DNA of 42,809 nucleotides, taken from Chitinophagales bacterium. GTDB taxonomy: Bacteria; Bacteroidota; Bacteroidia; Chitinophagales; UBA2359. The position numbers and the translations under genes are program-made. The first letter of the stretch is position 1. Each line of letters starts with the position of its first letter. The stretch lies in NCBI GenBank assembly GCA_020629005.1, contig JAHDEE010000032.1, positions 1-42,809 of the forward strand. The letters run 5' to 3'. This document shows positions 1 to 9,233 of this stretch, in pieces. Under the pieces are notes generated by a model that did no database searches, had not been told where the DNA came from, and saw only the letters and a program-made list of their open reading frames with translations.

Positions 1-384
1 CCCCTTCCCCAATTCGGCTGGGTAGCAAAGTTTGATAGCTTAGGCAATACCTGTGGAAACCTGGATGGTCCATGCGACAGTGTAGTGTACAGTCCAGCAA
101 TCAATAACCTGGAGCTTGATAGGGAATTGCATTGGGAATTTGCACTGGGGCCGAATCCGGCAAAGGAGCTGATTTCGGTGAGCTATGAGCTTCCGGAAAT
201 GGTGCCATATGCCTGGCTTCGCTTCTATGCTGTGAATGGTCTTGAAGTGCGCTCCAAGCGATTAGAGACTGGTAAACATCAACGTGACATTGATATTGAC
301 CGGCTTCCGCCTGGAGCATATGTGTATGAGCTTTGCATAGCTGGTAGAGCCTTGCATACAGGAAAGCTTGTAGTGGTTGAGTAA
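1..384 (+). CDS. C-terminal part of a T9SS-exported protein (5' end off window)
   Basis: The reading frame is open from base 1 to the TAA at 382-384, so this is the 3' end of a longer gene that starts outside the window. The last ~80 residues look like a type A T9SS sorting domain: a GPNPA motif, then alternating hydrophobic strands, a 'FYAVNGLEV' strand-turn, an 'LPPGAYVYEL' segment and a final 'GKLVVVE'. That layout is normal for proteins carried across the outer membrane by T9SS, where the C-terminal domain is removed and the protein is attached to the surface or released. The stretch before it (GWVAKFDSLGN, then Cys-rich residues) is often seen just before such domains. The function of the passenger cannot be seen. 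A strong terminator follows at 393-437. Confidence 0.8.
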   Translation, partial: PLPQFGWVAKFDSLGNTCGNLDGPCDSVVYSPAINNLELDRELHWEFALGPNPAKELISVSYELPEMVPYAWLRFYAVNGLEVRSKRLETGKHQRDIDIDRLPPGAYVYELCIAGRALHTGKLVVVE

Positions 385-392
385 GCTTATAG

Positions 393-437
393 ATGCAGAA
401 TTCGGCTGAGATGCTCACTCGGATTCTGCATTTTTTT
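393..437 (+). terminator. Rho-independent terminator of the left-edge gene
   Basis: Arms 393-404 (ATGCAGAATTCG) and 420-431 (CGGATTCTGCAT) pair over 12 positions with one G-U wobble. They enclose a 15-base loop and are followed directly by a run of seven T. The hairpin lies 8 bases after the stop codon of the left-edge gene. Confidence 0.85.
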
Positions 438-579
438 GATTCGTGTTTTCGAGGGAAGTCCAATTACTCGCTTATTGATTCTCTATCCCTTAAGTCCAGA
501 AATTTAGACTGTTTGCAACTTATGTGTATTTCGGCCAATCTGCAAGTGCGGAAAACCAACTACGAAGCACCAAGGCTGC

Positions 580-756
580 AAAATAGCCCCGGGCGACGTG
601 GAAATGAGGGGCTGGGCTGCCGTGACGAATGCGCGGCCATGCTAGCTCGACGATAGGAGAGATGGCAGGGCCGCAGCATGAGTAGGCAGACCAGCCCTGA
701 ATTGCAACAAAGCACGGGCAAGCCCTTTGCGCGGACTCACATCATGTCGCTCCAAA
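580..756 (+). repeat. Interspersed structured repeat, copy A
   Basis: One of four ~175-bp intergenic copies in this window; the others are at 9059-9233, 28400-28572 and 36789-36965. Conserved blocks in order: AAATAGCCCCGGGCG at the left end, GCTCGAC..TAGGAGAGA in the middle, AGCACGGG near 710, and TCGCTCCAAA at the right end. Between the blocks the sequence differs but still folds. Here 609-615 (GGGCTGG) pairs with 691-697 (CCAGCCC), 617-621 (CTGCC) with 685-689 (GGCAG), and 633-638 (GCGGCC) with 669-674 (GGCCGC). The conserved TAGGAGAGA block sits in the apical loop. The copy lies between two convergent genes. It fits an RNA gene or a non-autonomous mobile element. Confidence 0.85.
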
Positions 757-788
757 TAAAATTTTTTGCATTAGTATGGGATTGCTTT

Positions 789-1667
789 CTATGTGAACTG
801 TTGAAGAATACGCTTGATAGAGTCCACATAAGTCGGACCGAAGAGATTGAGGTGCACCAGCAAGGGATAGAGCTTGTAAATTTCTACCCGCTCCATGAAA
901 CCCTCTTCTAAAGGATAGGACTCATTATAGGCATTGTAGAACTGTTCATCGAAGCCGCCAAACAGAAGAGACATGGCCAGGTCGACCTCCCGATGTCCGT
1001 AATAGACTGCCGGATCTACCAGCGCCGGATAACCATGACCATCCACCATAAAATTGCCACTCCAGAGGTCGCCATGTAGCAGCGCCGGTTGATCGGTTGG
1101 AAGGAGCTTTGGCAGTTTTTTGATCAGCTTCTTGAAGCGTTTTTGTTGTTTTTCATCCAGGAGATTTTGATCTCGTGCCTGCTTTATCAGTGGCTCGAGT
1201 CTGTTGGTCTTGAAAAAGTCCAGCCAGTCATCGTTAAGGGTATTCACCTGCCGGATCGAACCTACATAGTTATCTTCCTGTAAACCGTATTGCGACTGGC
1301 TGCTGCGATGCAACTCTGCTAACTGATGACCAAAGATACTCCAGAAGTCGTAATCCGGAGCAGAAGCCTGCAGAAATTCAATAATGATGAATGACTGATT
1401 TTCATGTGTGCCCAGCCCGAGTACTTTCGGTACACGAATCGCCTCTGTGCTTCGCAAAAGTTCAAGCCCGTTGGCCTCGCACTCAAACATTCGCGGATAC
1501 TGCTGACTGCTGTTGCGCTTGACAAAGTAGCTGCCCTGATTCGTGATTACTCGTGCCGATTGATTGATGCAGCCTCCTCCGATTGGCTGCGCGGAAATTG
1601 CCTTTACCGGCTGCGACAAAATCTCGCTGAGTCGCTGTGCGATATGAGGGAGTAAGTCGTCAAACAT
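789..1667 (-). CDS. Fructosamine kinase family protein (FN3K-like)
   Basis: A 292-residue protein, the usual length for bacterial fructosamine-kinase-family proteins. Members with known activity phosphorylate ketosamines on glycated amines or proteins and so help remove the sugar. Seen here: an N-terminal kinase-like lobe with 'GGGCINQSARV' (31-41) and the ATP-binding Lys in 'YFVKR' (Lys50), the catalytic loop LHGDLWSGN (Asp200) and the metal-binding DPAVYYGHREVDLAMS segment (Asp218). All key residues look intact. It is the second gene of a minus-strand pair: its ATG comes 3 bases after the stop of the TPR-AAA+ gene, so the two are almost certainly co-transcribed. The substrate is not known from sequence. 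Confidence 0.9.
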   Translation of the reverse strand: MFDDLLPHIAQRLSEILSQPVKAISAQPIGGGCINQSARVITNQGSYFVKRNSSQQYPRMFECEANGLELLRSTEAIRVPKVLGLGTHENQSFIIIEFLQASAPDYDFWSIFGHQLAELHRSSQSQYGLQEDNYVGSIRQVNTLNDDWLDFFKTNRLEPLIKQARDQNLLDEKQQKRFKKLIKKLPKLLPTDQPALLHGDLWSGNFMVDGHGYPALVDPAVYYGHREVDLAMSLLFGGFDEQFYNAYNESYPLEEGFMERVEIYKLYPLLVHLNLFGPTYVDSIKRILQQFT

Positions 1668-1670
1668 AGC

Positions 1671-3023
1671 CTATAGCTTTAGGTATTTGACGATGTCATC
1701 GTATAGTCCGCCTTGATTCGAGTATAGCGCATAGTTTTTGGCAGAGTTAAACCACTCACGTGTGGAAGGCTTTACTTGTTTGACTGCTTTGAGCAGATCT
1801 TTGGTTTCCAGGGGTGCTAGCTTTCCGGATTTCAAGGATTCGGAAATCTTTGCTTCAACGGCAATGTCTACCACTGCACGTAAATCGGCCCCGGAAAATT
1901 GTCGGGTGTTTTTTGCTACCGCCGCCAGATCTAGAGGATTCTTAGGCTTTTCACGAAGTAGTATTTGCAATATCTCTACTCTGGCCAAACCATCCGGAGG
2001 GGGCACAAATATAATGCGATCAAAACGGCCCGGTCTGCGAAATGCGGAGTCCATATTCCAGGGTGTGTTGGTAGCGGCTAGTATTAAGACCCCTTCATTG
2101 GAGGATTCAATGCCGTCTAACTCTGCGAGAAACTGGTTAATTAGTGGTCGGCCTGCTGCTCGTTTCATGTCCTTTCGGCTAGCACCGAGAGCATCTACTT
2201 CATCAAAGAAAAGCACTGCCGGACTGTGATCCCTTGCAGATTCAAACAAGCTGTGAAGATTTCTTTCGCTGGAGCCGATCCACATATCCAGTACATCGTT
2301 GATACCAACAGAAATGAAAGAGGCCTTGATTTCTCCAGCAGTGGCACGTGCCAAATGCGTCTTACCACAACCCGGTGGGCCGTACATCAAAATTCCTCCG
2401 CCGATAGATTTTCCGTATTGCTTATACAGATCAGCATGATTGAGTGGATGAATAATCTTCAGCCGTATTTCTTCCTTTACTGATTCCATCCCGCCCACGT
2501 CTTCAAAGTCGATACTCGGACGTTCGACTGAGATATCATCTTTGAGATCAGTATAGTCTTCTTCATTCATCGATAGGCGAATTCGGCCATCTTCAGTAAT
2601 CGCTTGTGTGGGATTTTCTGCCTGGTTGATTTCATTGGCCAATTCAGGATCTCGCAAATCGCTGTCGATACTGATGGCATATTCGTATTCCTTTCGGGCC
2701 GCAGCAATTTGCTTATCATCCAAGAGCAGTTTTGCATGCAAGAGGTTGACTGCCGGAGAAGGGTTTTCATCATCCAGCAGCTCTTCCACAATAACAAAGG
2801 CCGGATCATCCTTTCCATGTTGGTAATAAGCCACAGCAAGGAAAAATTTAATGCCTTTGTCTTCCGGACTGAGCGCAAGCGTGTCCTGGAAGTGCTGGAT
2901 GGCTTCCTCAGTCTTGTTCAGGTCCAGACACAATTGTCCAATTTGCAGTCTGAGCGGAATATTTTCGGGGCTAAACTTAAGGGCGTCCAGCAGATTCTCG
3001 AGAAGTTTCTCTTGTGGGTCCAT
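1671..3023 (-). CDS. AAA+ ATPase with N-terminal TPR domain
   Basis: A 450-residue cytosolic protein. Residues ~1-125 are helical with TPR-like spacing (for example 'EEAIQHFQDTLALSPED' at 39-55). An acidic linker leads to a classical AAA domain of the Cdc48/FtsH/SpoVK kind starting at 'DFEDVGGMESVKEEI' (~172-186). Walker A is GPPGCGKT (215-222), Walker B is LFFDEVD (271-277), the sensor Asn is in AATNTP (~319), and the arginine-finger region is FRRPGRFDR (~328-336). Such proteins unfold or remodel protein substrates as hexamers, with the N-domain picking the client; the TPR region probably does that here. No protease domain is fused. It is first in the operon with the FN3K-like gene, so a shared role in handling damaged (glycated) proteins is possible but only inferred. 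Confidence 0.88.
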   Translation of the reverse strand: MDPQEKLLENLLDALKFSPENIPLRLQIGQLCLDLNKTEEAIQHFQDTLALSPEDKGIKFFLAVAYYQHGKDDPAFVIVEELLDDENPSPAVNLLHAKLLLDDKQIAAARKEYEYAISIDSDLRDPELANEINQAENPTQAITEDGRIRLSMNEEDYTDLKDDISVERPSIDFEDVGGMESVKEEIRLKIIHPLNHADLYKQYGKSIGGGILMYGPPGCGKTHLARATAGEIKASFISVGINDVLDMWIGSSERNLHSLFESARDHSPAVLFFDEVDALGASRKDMKRAAGRPLINQFLAELDGIESSNEGVLILAATNTPWNMDSAFRRPGRFDRIIFVPPPDGLARVEILQILLREKPKNPLDLAAVAKNTRQFSGADLRAVVDIAVEAKISESLKSGKLAPLETKDLLKAVKQVKPSTREWFNSAKNYALYSNQGGLYDDIVKYLKL

Positions 3024-3284
3024 AATTCACCATTGAGCTTACACAGTGACAACAAAATCAGTGGGTTGGCGTTTCTGTTTGCAGGGGTAAAATATGTACT
3101 AATTGTCGAGGAAATCTAAAATTTCGAAATAATTTCTGCTCCAAGCTATATTTCGTGTTCAATTTTGTCCTTAAGCTAGATATTTGTCTTGACCTTGATA
3201 CCTTGCGGCAAGGCTTGGACCTATCTTTGATTGCCTGCAGCCTCCATGCCTAATCCCATATGCGTTTGCAAATACTATTTTGGT

Positions 3285-6200
3285 ATGCGTACTATAAGGC
3301 CGTTTTTTCTTGTTTTGCTATGCTGCTTATTTTTTCGAAACCAGCTGTCTGCCCAATGTCCGTACGGATTAGTCGATAACACAGTGCTACTGCAAAGCGG
3401 CAATGGATTTAACCCGGTTAATTTCAATTTTTTCTTCGAGACGATTTCTGTTTGTGGACTCACGGCAGGCGAAACCTATAACTTTAGTGTCTGCGACGAA
3501 AACCTCCCTTTTGAATCTTCGATAAACATTTATAGTAGCGACGGAGCCTTGCTCGATTGGACAGGAAGTGAGTGTTCGCTCGACATAGTAGCGGCCGAAG
3601 ATGGCTGTGTGCTACTAGTAGTGAGCGACGAGGATTGTTCCCTGAGCTTTGTTCAATCCTTTACTACACTGGTGCAGTGCAGTTCCTGCGAAGAAGTAAC
3701 GCAACTTTCTGCCACTGCAACAAATGATGCTGAGCTAATTCGGGATACCTTTATAGGACAAGGATGTTTTGAAATCTTGAATATGGAACTCAACGGTCCG
3801 CAGGGCAGTATCGGAACCTTCGCGGGAGGGGAAGCGGTTTTGGGTATGGCTGGAGGAGTGATCTTGGCCACGGGTGACGTGCAGATTGTCAGCGGTCCAA
3901 ATAATGACAATGGGCAATGGACCAATCTCGACGATGGCTCCGATCCCGACCTCGCTACTGAGAATGCCGACATCAATGATGTGGTCAAGATTGAGTTCGA
4001 TTTTATTCCATCGGCTGATCAAGCGCAGTTTCAATACGTTTTTGCTTCAGAAGAGTACTGCGACTATACTGGCAGCGATTACAATGATGTTTTTGGCTTC
4101 TTTATAAGTGGTCCCGGCATCAATGGTCAGTTCCAGAATGGCGCTGAGAACATAGCACTGGTACCCGGCACCAACGAGTTTGTTGCCATCAACAGCGTTA
4201 ATCACCTCTCCAACAGTCAGTATTATGTTCCGAATGTCCGACAGGCCGAAATAGATGAGTGGGATAGTTGCCAAGGGCATCCAGCACCTGTTGCCTTGAC
4301 AGGCACCGAGTTTGATGGCTTTACCACAGTACTGACAGCCACGGCGGATCTCATTGCTTGTGAAACATACCATATCAAAATTGTCATTGCCGATGTATTG
4401 GATTCCGCCTGGGACTCGGCAGTATTTCTTGCCGCAAACTCCTTCAATGCGGGTGGTGGAAGCACCGTGAGTGGTATTGTGCCAAGTACAGGTACAAATC
4501 AAGCTTATGAAGGCTGTTCCGATGGATACTTCTTGTTTGAGCGAAGTGATGAAGATCTGAGTGAGCCACTAGAGATTGTCTATTCGATAAACCCAGCAAG
4601 TACGGCAACAGCCGGTGCAGACTATGCGGAACTTTCTGGTTCCACCACAATTCCGGCAGGTGAACAGACAGCAGCAGTCCCCTTGATCGTATACGAAGAT
4701 GGCATGCAGGAGGGAGTGGAGACCATTGTAATCGAGTATCAGATTGACTGTGGATGTCCTGGAAATGTAAGTGGCCCTCTGATAAGTGCAGTCATTGAGC
4801 TAATCGAAGCTGAGCCACTTGTCGCAGTCAATGAAACCCTGGTGGCTTGTGAATCAACACCCATTACAATTGAGGCGCAGAGTACCGGAGGCCATGGCAG
4901 TGTTAACTATCTTTGGCCCGCCACGGGAGAGACCACCGAAAGTATCAGTGTTAGCCCTGTTGATGGCAACATTATAGAGTACAGGGTCACTGATGCTTGT
5001 GGCTATGTGGCAAATGGAAGCTATACTTTTGCAATTACGGACTTCATAGAAGTCTCCGTTGATACTTTTGCATGCGCCGGTACCAGCATCGAGCTGGCGG
5101 GCCAGATACTGCCTGCGGGTAGCGAATATACGGACCTGGCAAGTACCGCAGCTGGCTGTGATTCTACGACTTATATTACTGTCAACAGTAGTCCGATCTA
5201 CGAAACCACTATCGACACCCTCGCATGCTCAGGCGAGCAGATCGTGATCAACGGTTTGTCTTTGACGGCACCTAGCATTACACAAATTGAACTTTTTAGT
5301 ATTGATGGTTGCGATTCCACGGTAATTGTAAATCTATCAGAGTATCCTATGCAGGCTCCACTTCAAATTGATACAGCTATCTGTGCCAATGCCGAACTGG
5401 AGATTTTGGATTCGATCTTGCTACCAAATACCAGTGGGTCTTTTGTATTCGAGGCCGCCTCCGGCTGCGACTCTACCGTGATTGTGAATGTACTTAGTCT
5501 GGAGCCATTGGATCTGGGCATTGTAGATACAAGCATTTGTGACAACTCCTCTATTTTCATTTTCGATACCGAATTATTCGCAGGCAGCTCGCAGGACTTT
5601 CTCCTTAGCGGAGCCGAAGGTTGCGACTCGACTGTACAGGTGAATGTGAATATTGTGGAAATTCCCACTGGCTTCGTCAGTGACCAGGCCTGCGAAGGAA
5701 GCTCATTGAATTATTTTGGCCAAGAACTGTTAGCCGGCACTTCGGCAACATTCACAGTGCCTTCAGCAATGGGCTGCGATTCCACCGTAATTATCGATGT
5801 TGTAGCAGTCAGCAATTTTGAGACTCAGCTGGATACAGCGATCTGCCTCAATACTACATTGCTATTTGAAGGAGAAGAATACAGTCCTTCGACCAGTCAG
5901 TCCATCCTCTATAATTCTGTTTTGGGCTGCGATTCTACCCTACTCTTAAACGTTTTTGGTTTACCAACCAGTCAGGCAGCCTTGGATACTTTTACCTGTT
6001 CGGGTACTAGTATACAGATCGCGGGGGAAACCGTAGCAGCTGGATCATCGATTGAGCTACTAGACATGAATATCCACGGTTGTGATTCGCTTACGATTGT
6101 AACCGTTTCCGAAGCCGAGGTATATGATTTGTCCCTCGACACTACTGCTTGTCCAGGAGCATCCGTTCTAATCGATGGTACCTCTATTGTTGCAGGGGAA

Positions 6201-9017
6201 TCGGCACTTTTAAGTTATCAAAGTACTCAAGGCTGCGATAGTTTACTCACGGTTTCTGTCCAGGAAATCCCGATTGAATTCGCCGACCTCGACACCTTGA
6301 TTTGTGAAGGCAGCAGTATAAACCTCTTTGGAACGCCGCTTAGTCCTGGTGATGCGCAAGACTTCACATTTATCTCAAGCGGTGGCTGCGATTCTATTTT
6401 AACTGTTACTGTGCAAGCTTTGCCCAATAGCTTCGCCAGCTTTGATACCATTGCCTGCGCGGGAAGCACCGTAGAAATCGAAGGTATTGCAATCAATGCT
6501 GGAAGTAGTCAGGACCTAATCCTGACATCGGCACTTGGCTGCGATTCCATAGTTACTGTAAGTGTTTCAGCCATAGAACCCGTATTCTCTGCATTGGATA
6601 CATTTGCTTGTGAAGGTTCATTCCTTGAATTAGCGAATACTCAAATTCTGGCTGGAGGTAATGCAACTTTGGCACTTACGGCCGCTTCTGGTTGCGACTC
6701 CATTCTTACAGTGAATGTTCAAGCTATTGAACCAAGCACTGGCCAAATTGATTCAGTCGCCTGTGAAGGCGGGTCCGTTCAAATTGAGGGCATTGACATT
6801 CCCGCAGGAGAAACGCAAGAGATAATGTTGACTAATAGCCAGGGCTGCGATTCCCTCTTGGTTGTAACAGTCGATCTGGTTTCTGTGATCTTTCAGGATT
6901 TGCCTCTGCAAGCCTGTGAAGGTAGTTCTGTGAGTTTTGAAGGAATGGAAATTGCAGCAGGAGAATCGGAACAGTTTACCTACGCCAGTGCGCTGGGCTG
7001 CGACTCCATCCTTACCGTCATTGTTTCCGCTGTGTCAAATATAGAGAGTGAGTTTACAGACATGCTCTGCGAAGGCGAGCAAATCAATATACAAGGAGAG
7101 TTCTTTACAGCTCCTGCCAATGCAGAGTTAAGCTTGCAATCTGCACTCGGATGTGATTCCACGGTCACCGTGACACTCGATCTAATCGAAACCATCCAAA
7201 CGGAGCTGGATACATTCGTATGCGAGGGCAACAGTCTTACTTTCGAAGACGAGGAATTCGAGACAGGCTCAGAAGGGCAATTTACCTACATTGCTGACAG
7301 TGGTTGTGATTCCATTCTTACTTTGCGTATCAATGCCTGGCCGGTCTTCAACACGGAAGTTGATACTTTTGCTTGTGAAGGAGAAAGTCTTGAATTCTTC
7401 GGCAGCCAGATTCTAGCCGGCAATTCTGAAAATTTCCTTCTGCAAACAATCTACAATTGTGATTCTCTGGTTTCCATTTTTGTGGAAGCAAAATCAGCGG
7501 AGCAGTACGAGGTCAATGATGCAACCTGTCTTGGAGAATCACTCCTCTTTGATGGGCAAGAGGTAGAAGCGGGAAGCTCGACTGTATTTTTATATGAAAA
7601 TGTATTTGGTTGTGATTCATCCATTACTTTCATTGTGCAGGCTCTTGAGCCTGACAGCTTGTCCTTAGATACTGCCGTTTGCACTGGCGGTAGCTTTATT
7701 ATCGATGGACAAGAAATTCTTCCCGGCTCAGAGGCTGAATTTGCCTATACGAATTCATTTGGTTGTGATTCTATCGTCAGTCTTTCAGTTGAGGAGGTTG
7801 ACATCTTGTTTACTTCACAGCAGTTCAGTCTATGCGAGGGAGCCAGTTTAGATTTCGAGGGCCTGAGCATGCAGCCAGGCGATGAGCAGGACTTTAGCTA
7901 TACTTCTCAGCTAGGCTGCGATTCCATAGTAAGCGTTTCCATTCTACCACTGCCTAAATACAATGTCTCAGTAGACACTGCCATCTGCGCTGGCAGCATG
8001 TTGAGCATTGATGGTATGCTGATTTCAGCCGGTGAAACTGAATCGCTGGTTTATCAAACGGTCGATTCCTGTGACTCCACTGTTATTTACAACGTAGCTT
8101 CTTTGCCTGATTTTAGTGCGTCTCTTGATACCAGCATTTGTGAAGGAGAGATATTCAACTGGCAGAATAATGATTATGATTCTGATACCACAGCTAGTTT
8201 CACCTTCCAAAATATCGAAGGCTGCGATTCGATCTGGACCTTGAATCTCAACATCAATTCTATTGCACTAGACTTTGCAGCCGAGGACTTGTCATGTTAC
8301 GGGGAGGGTGACGGTTCTATTGAAATTCTTGACCTCGATTACCCACTAGATCAATACACCATGCTGCTAAATGGGGACACGATACCATCAAGCAATCTTT
8401 TCGAAAATCTATTAGGAGGGATTTATCAAATAGACATATTCGATCAGAATGATTGTCTTTTTAGTGAGAGCCTGGAGCTGATGGAGCCTCCCCAGGTCAG
8501 TGTAGATGCCGGTCCGGATCAAAGCATCTATCCTGGCGAATCGGCTCAGATTGAGGCTATAGTTGCAGGAGAAGACTTGACTATTGATTGGACTCCTGTT
8601 CAGGATCTATCTTGCACTGATTGTCCCACCCCTTTAGCTAGTCCGAGCAGCACAACCGTATATGAAATTCAAGTCACCGACTCCAAAGACTGTTCCGCCA
8701 CCGACGAGCTCACCATTTCGATTCTGCCGCCAGAAGAGAATTCCGTGCAAATCGTAAACGCCTTCAGCCCAAATGGCGATGGTATCAATGATAACTTTGG
8801 GCCGATCATCCAGGGAGAGGTAGAGAATTATTACTTCATGGTTTATGATCGCTGGGGCAAGCAGATTTTCTATAGCAATGATCCAGCCACACGTTGGGAT
8901 GGTACTTATCAGGGAGAACGCGTAGAGCTTGGTGTTTATGTCTATTATGGCGAGTGGATTTTCACGAATTCCGGAGAGCTAAACAAACTGAAGGGCAACG
9001 TCACAGTTGTGCTATAA
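3285..9017 (+). CDS. Giant T9SS-exported protein: choice-of-anchor L, 21 tandem repeats, SprB-like repeat, CHU_C domain
   Basis: 1,910 residues from the ATG at 3285. A TTG 54 bases upstream is in frame but would put 18 polar residues before the signal peptide, so I reject it. Order of parts: signal peptide (1-24, ending LSAQ); choice-of-anchor L domain (~140-390, with 'FASEEYCDYTGSDYNDVFGF' near 250); Calx-beta-like region (~395-505); an Ig/PKD-like segment; 21 tandem ~51-residue repeats each with a GCDS-type core (~587-1658); an SprB-like repeat with 'CYGEGDGSIEI' (~1660-1740); a PKD-like segment with 'DAGPDQSIYPGE'; and a C-terminal gliding-motility-associated domain starting at 'NAFSPNGDGINDNF' (~1822-1910), which is the type B T9SS signal. 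This is a large cell-surface or released adhesin-like fibre; the ligand is unknown. No clear terminator follows. Confidence 0.9.
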   Translation: MRTIRPFFLVLLCCLFFRNQLSAQCPYGLVDNTVLLQSGNGFNPVNFNFFFETISVCGLTAGETYNFSVCDENLPFESSINIYSSDGALLDWTGSECSLDIVAAEDGCVLLVVSDEDCSLSFVQSFTTLVQCSSCEEVTQLSATATNDAELIRDTFIGQGCFEILNMELNGPQGSIGTFAGGEAVLGMAGGVILATGDVQIVSGPNNDNGQWTNLDDGSDPDLATENADINDVVKIEFDFIPSADQAQFQYVFASEEYCDYTGSDYNDVFGFFISGPGINGQFQNGAENIALVPGTNEFVAINSVNHLSNSQYYVPNVRQAEIDEWDSCQGHPAPVALTGTEFDGFTTVLTATADLIACETYHIKIVIADVLDSAWDSAVFLAANSFNAGGGSTVSGIVPSTGTNQAYEGCSDGYFLFERSDEDLSEPLEIVYSINPASTATAGADYAELSGSTTIPAGEQTAAVPLIVYEDGMQEGVETIVIEYQIDCGCPGNVSGPLISAVIELIEAEPLVAVNETLVACESTPITIEAQSTGGHGSVNYLWPATGETTESISVSPVDGNIIEYRVTDACGYVANGSYTFAITDFIEVSVDTFACAGTSIELAGQILPAGSEYTDLASTAAGCDSTTYITVNSSPIYETTIDTLACSGEQIVINGLSLTAPSITQIELFSIDGCDSTVIVNLSEYPMQAPLQIDTAICANAELEILDSILLPNTSGSFVFEAASGCDSTVIVNVLSLEPLDLGIVDTSICDNSSIFIFDTELFAGSSQDFLLSGAEGCDSTVQVNVNIVEIPTGFVSDQACEGSSLNYFGQELLAGTSATFTVPSAMGCDSTVIIDVVAVSNFETQLDTAICLNTTLLFEGEEYSPSTSQSILYNSVLGCDSTLLLNVFGLPTSQAALDTFTCSGTSIQIAGETVAAGSSIELLDMNIHGCDSLTIVTVSEAEVYDLSLDTTACPGASVLIDGTSIVAGESALLSYQSTQGCDSLLTVSVQEIPIEFADLDTLICEGSSINLFGTPLSPGDAQDFTFISSGGCDSILTVTVQALPNSFASFDTIACAGSTVEIEGIAINAGSSQDLILTSALGCDSIVTVSVSAIEPVFSALDTFACEGSFLELANTQILAGGNATLALTAASGCDSILTVNVQAIEPSTGQIDSVACEGGSVQIEGIDIPAGETQEIMLTNSQGCDSLLVVTVDLVSVIFQDLPLQACEGSSVSFEGMEIAAGESEQFTYASALGCDSILTVIVSAVSNIESEFTDMLCEGEQINIQGEFFTAPANAELSLQSALGCDSTVTVTLDLIETIQTELDTFVCEGNSLTFEDEEFETGSEGQFTYIADSGCDSILTLRINAWPVFNTEVDTFACEGESLEFFGSQILAGNSENFLLQTIYNCDSLVSIFVEAKSAEQYEVNDATCLGESLLFDGQEVEAGSSTVFLYENVFGCDSSITFIVQALEPDSLSLDTAVCTGGSFIIDGQEILPGSEAEFAYTNSFGCDSIVSLSVEEVDILFTSQQFSLCEGASLDFEGLSMQPGDEQDFSYTSQLGCDSIVSVSILPLPKYNVSVDTAICAGSMLSIDGMLISAGETESLVYQTVDSCDSTVIYNVASLPDFSASLDTSICEGEIFNWQNNDYDSDTTASFTFQNIEGCDSIWTLNLNINSIALDFAAEDLSCYGEGDGSIEILDLDYPLDQYTMLLNGDTIPSSNLFENLLGGIYQIDIFDQNDCLFSESLELMEPPQVSVDAGPDQSIYPGESAQIEAIVAGEDLTIDWTPVQDLSCTDCPTPLASPSSTTVYEIQVTDSKDCSATDELTISILPPEENSVQIVNAFSPNGDGINDNFGPIIQGEVENYYFMVYDRWGKQIFYSNDPATRWDGTYQGERVELGVYVYYGEWIFTNSGELNKLKGNVTVVL
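5044..8260 (+). repeat. 21 tandem ~153-bp coding repeats
   Basis: Within the giant exported protein, a unit of about 51 residues is repeated 21 times without interruption. Each unit has a 'D(T/S)xxC' near its start, a small 'I.G..I.AG' middle and the core GCDS(T/I/L)(V/L)TV. Two of the units, around 7457 and 8070, have Asn or Ser in place of the Gly before CDS. Each unit holds two Cys, which suggests one disulphide per unit. The copies differ at DNA level, so this is an old expansion, not a recent one. Confidence 0.9.
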
Positions 9018-9058
9018 ATGATTTGCCTCTACAAGAAAAGACAATGATGTTTTCTTTT

Positions 9059-9233
9059 TTTTGGAGCGAAACATTAATCCCTCTCTTTCTGTCCTTCCCG
9101 TGCTCCACTATTACTCGGCACCTGCCTGCTTGTTCCTGCTCAGCAGCTGCTATCTCTCCTATCGTCGAGCTACCATCTGCTGGCAGTCACTGGCGCATTC
9201 AGGCACCTCGTACCGCTTCGCCCGGGGCTATTT
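9059..9233 (-). repeat. Interspersed structured repeat, copy C (reverse orientation)
   Basis: Read on the minus strand it begins CAAATAGCCCCGGGCG and ends TTTCGCTCCAAA, the same ends as the other copies. The internal blocks AGCTCGACGATAGGAGAGA and AGCACGGG are in place. A helix forms between plus-strand positions 9141-9146 (CAGCAG) and 9177-9182 (CTGCTG), and an outer helix between 9123-9128 and 9200-9205. It is closest to copy D, with which it shares CGGTA(C/T)GA(G/A)GTGCC and CTGA(G/T)CAGGAACA. It lies between two genes that both run on the plus strand. Confidence 0.85.

Noticed and set aside
393-911. Short plus-strand open frames at 393-656 and 678-911
   Set aside because: They cover the terminator hairpin, repeat copy A and the reverse of the fructosamine-kinase gene, and show no protein-family pattern.
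5044-8260. Possible CRISPR or DNA satellite because of regular ~153-bp periodicity
   Set aside because: The periodicity is at protein level in one open frame; DNA copies are diverged and there are no constant repeats with unique spacers.
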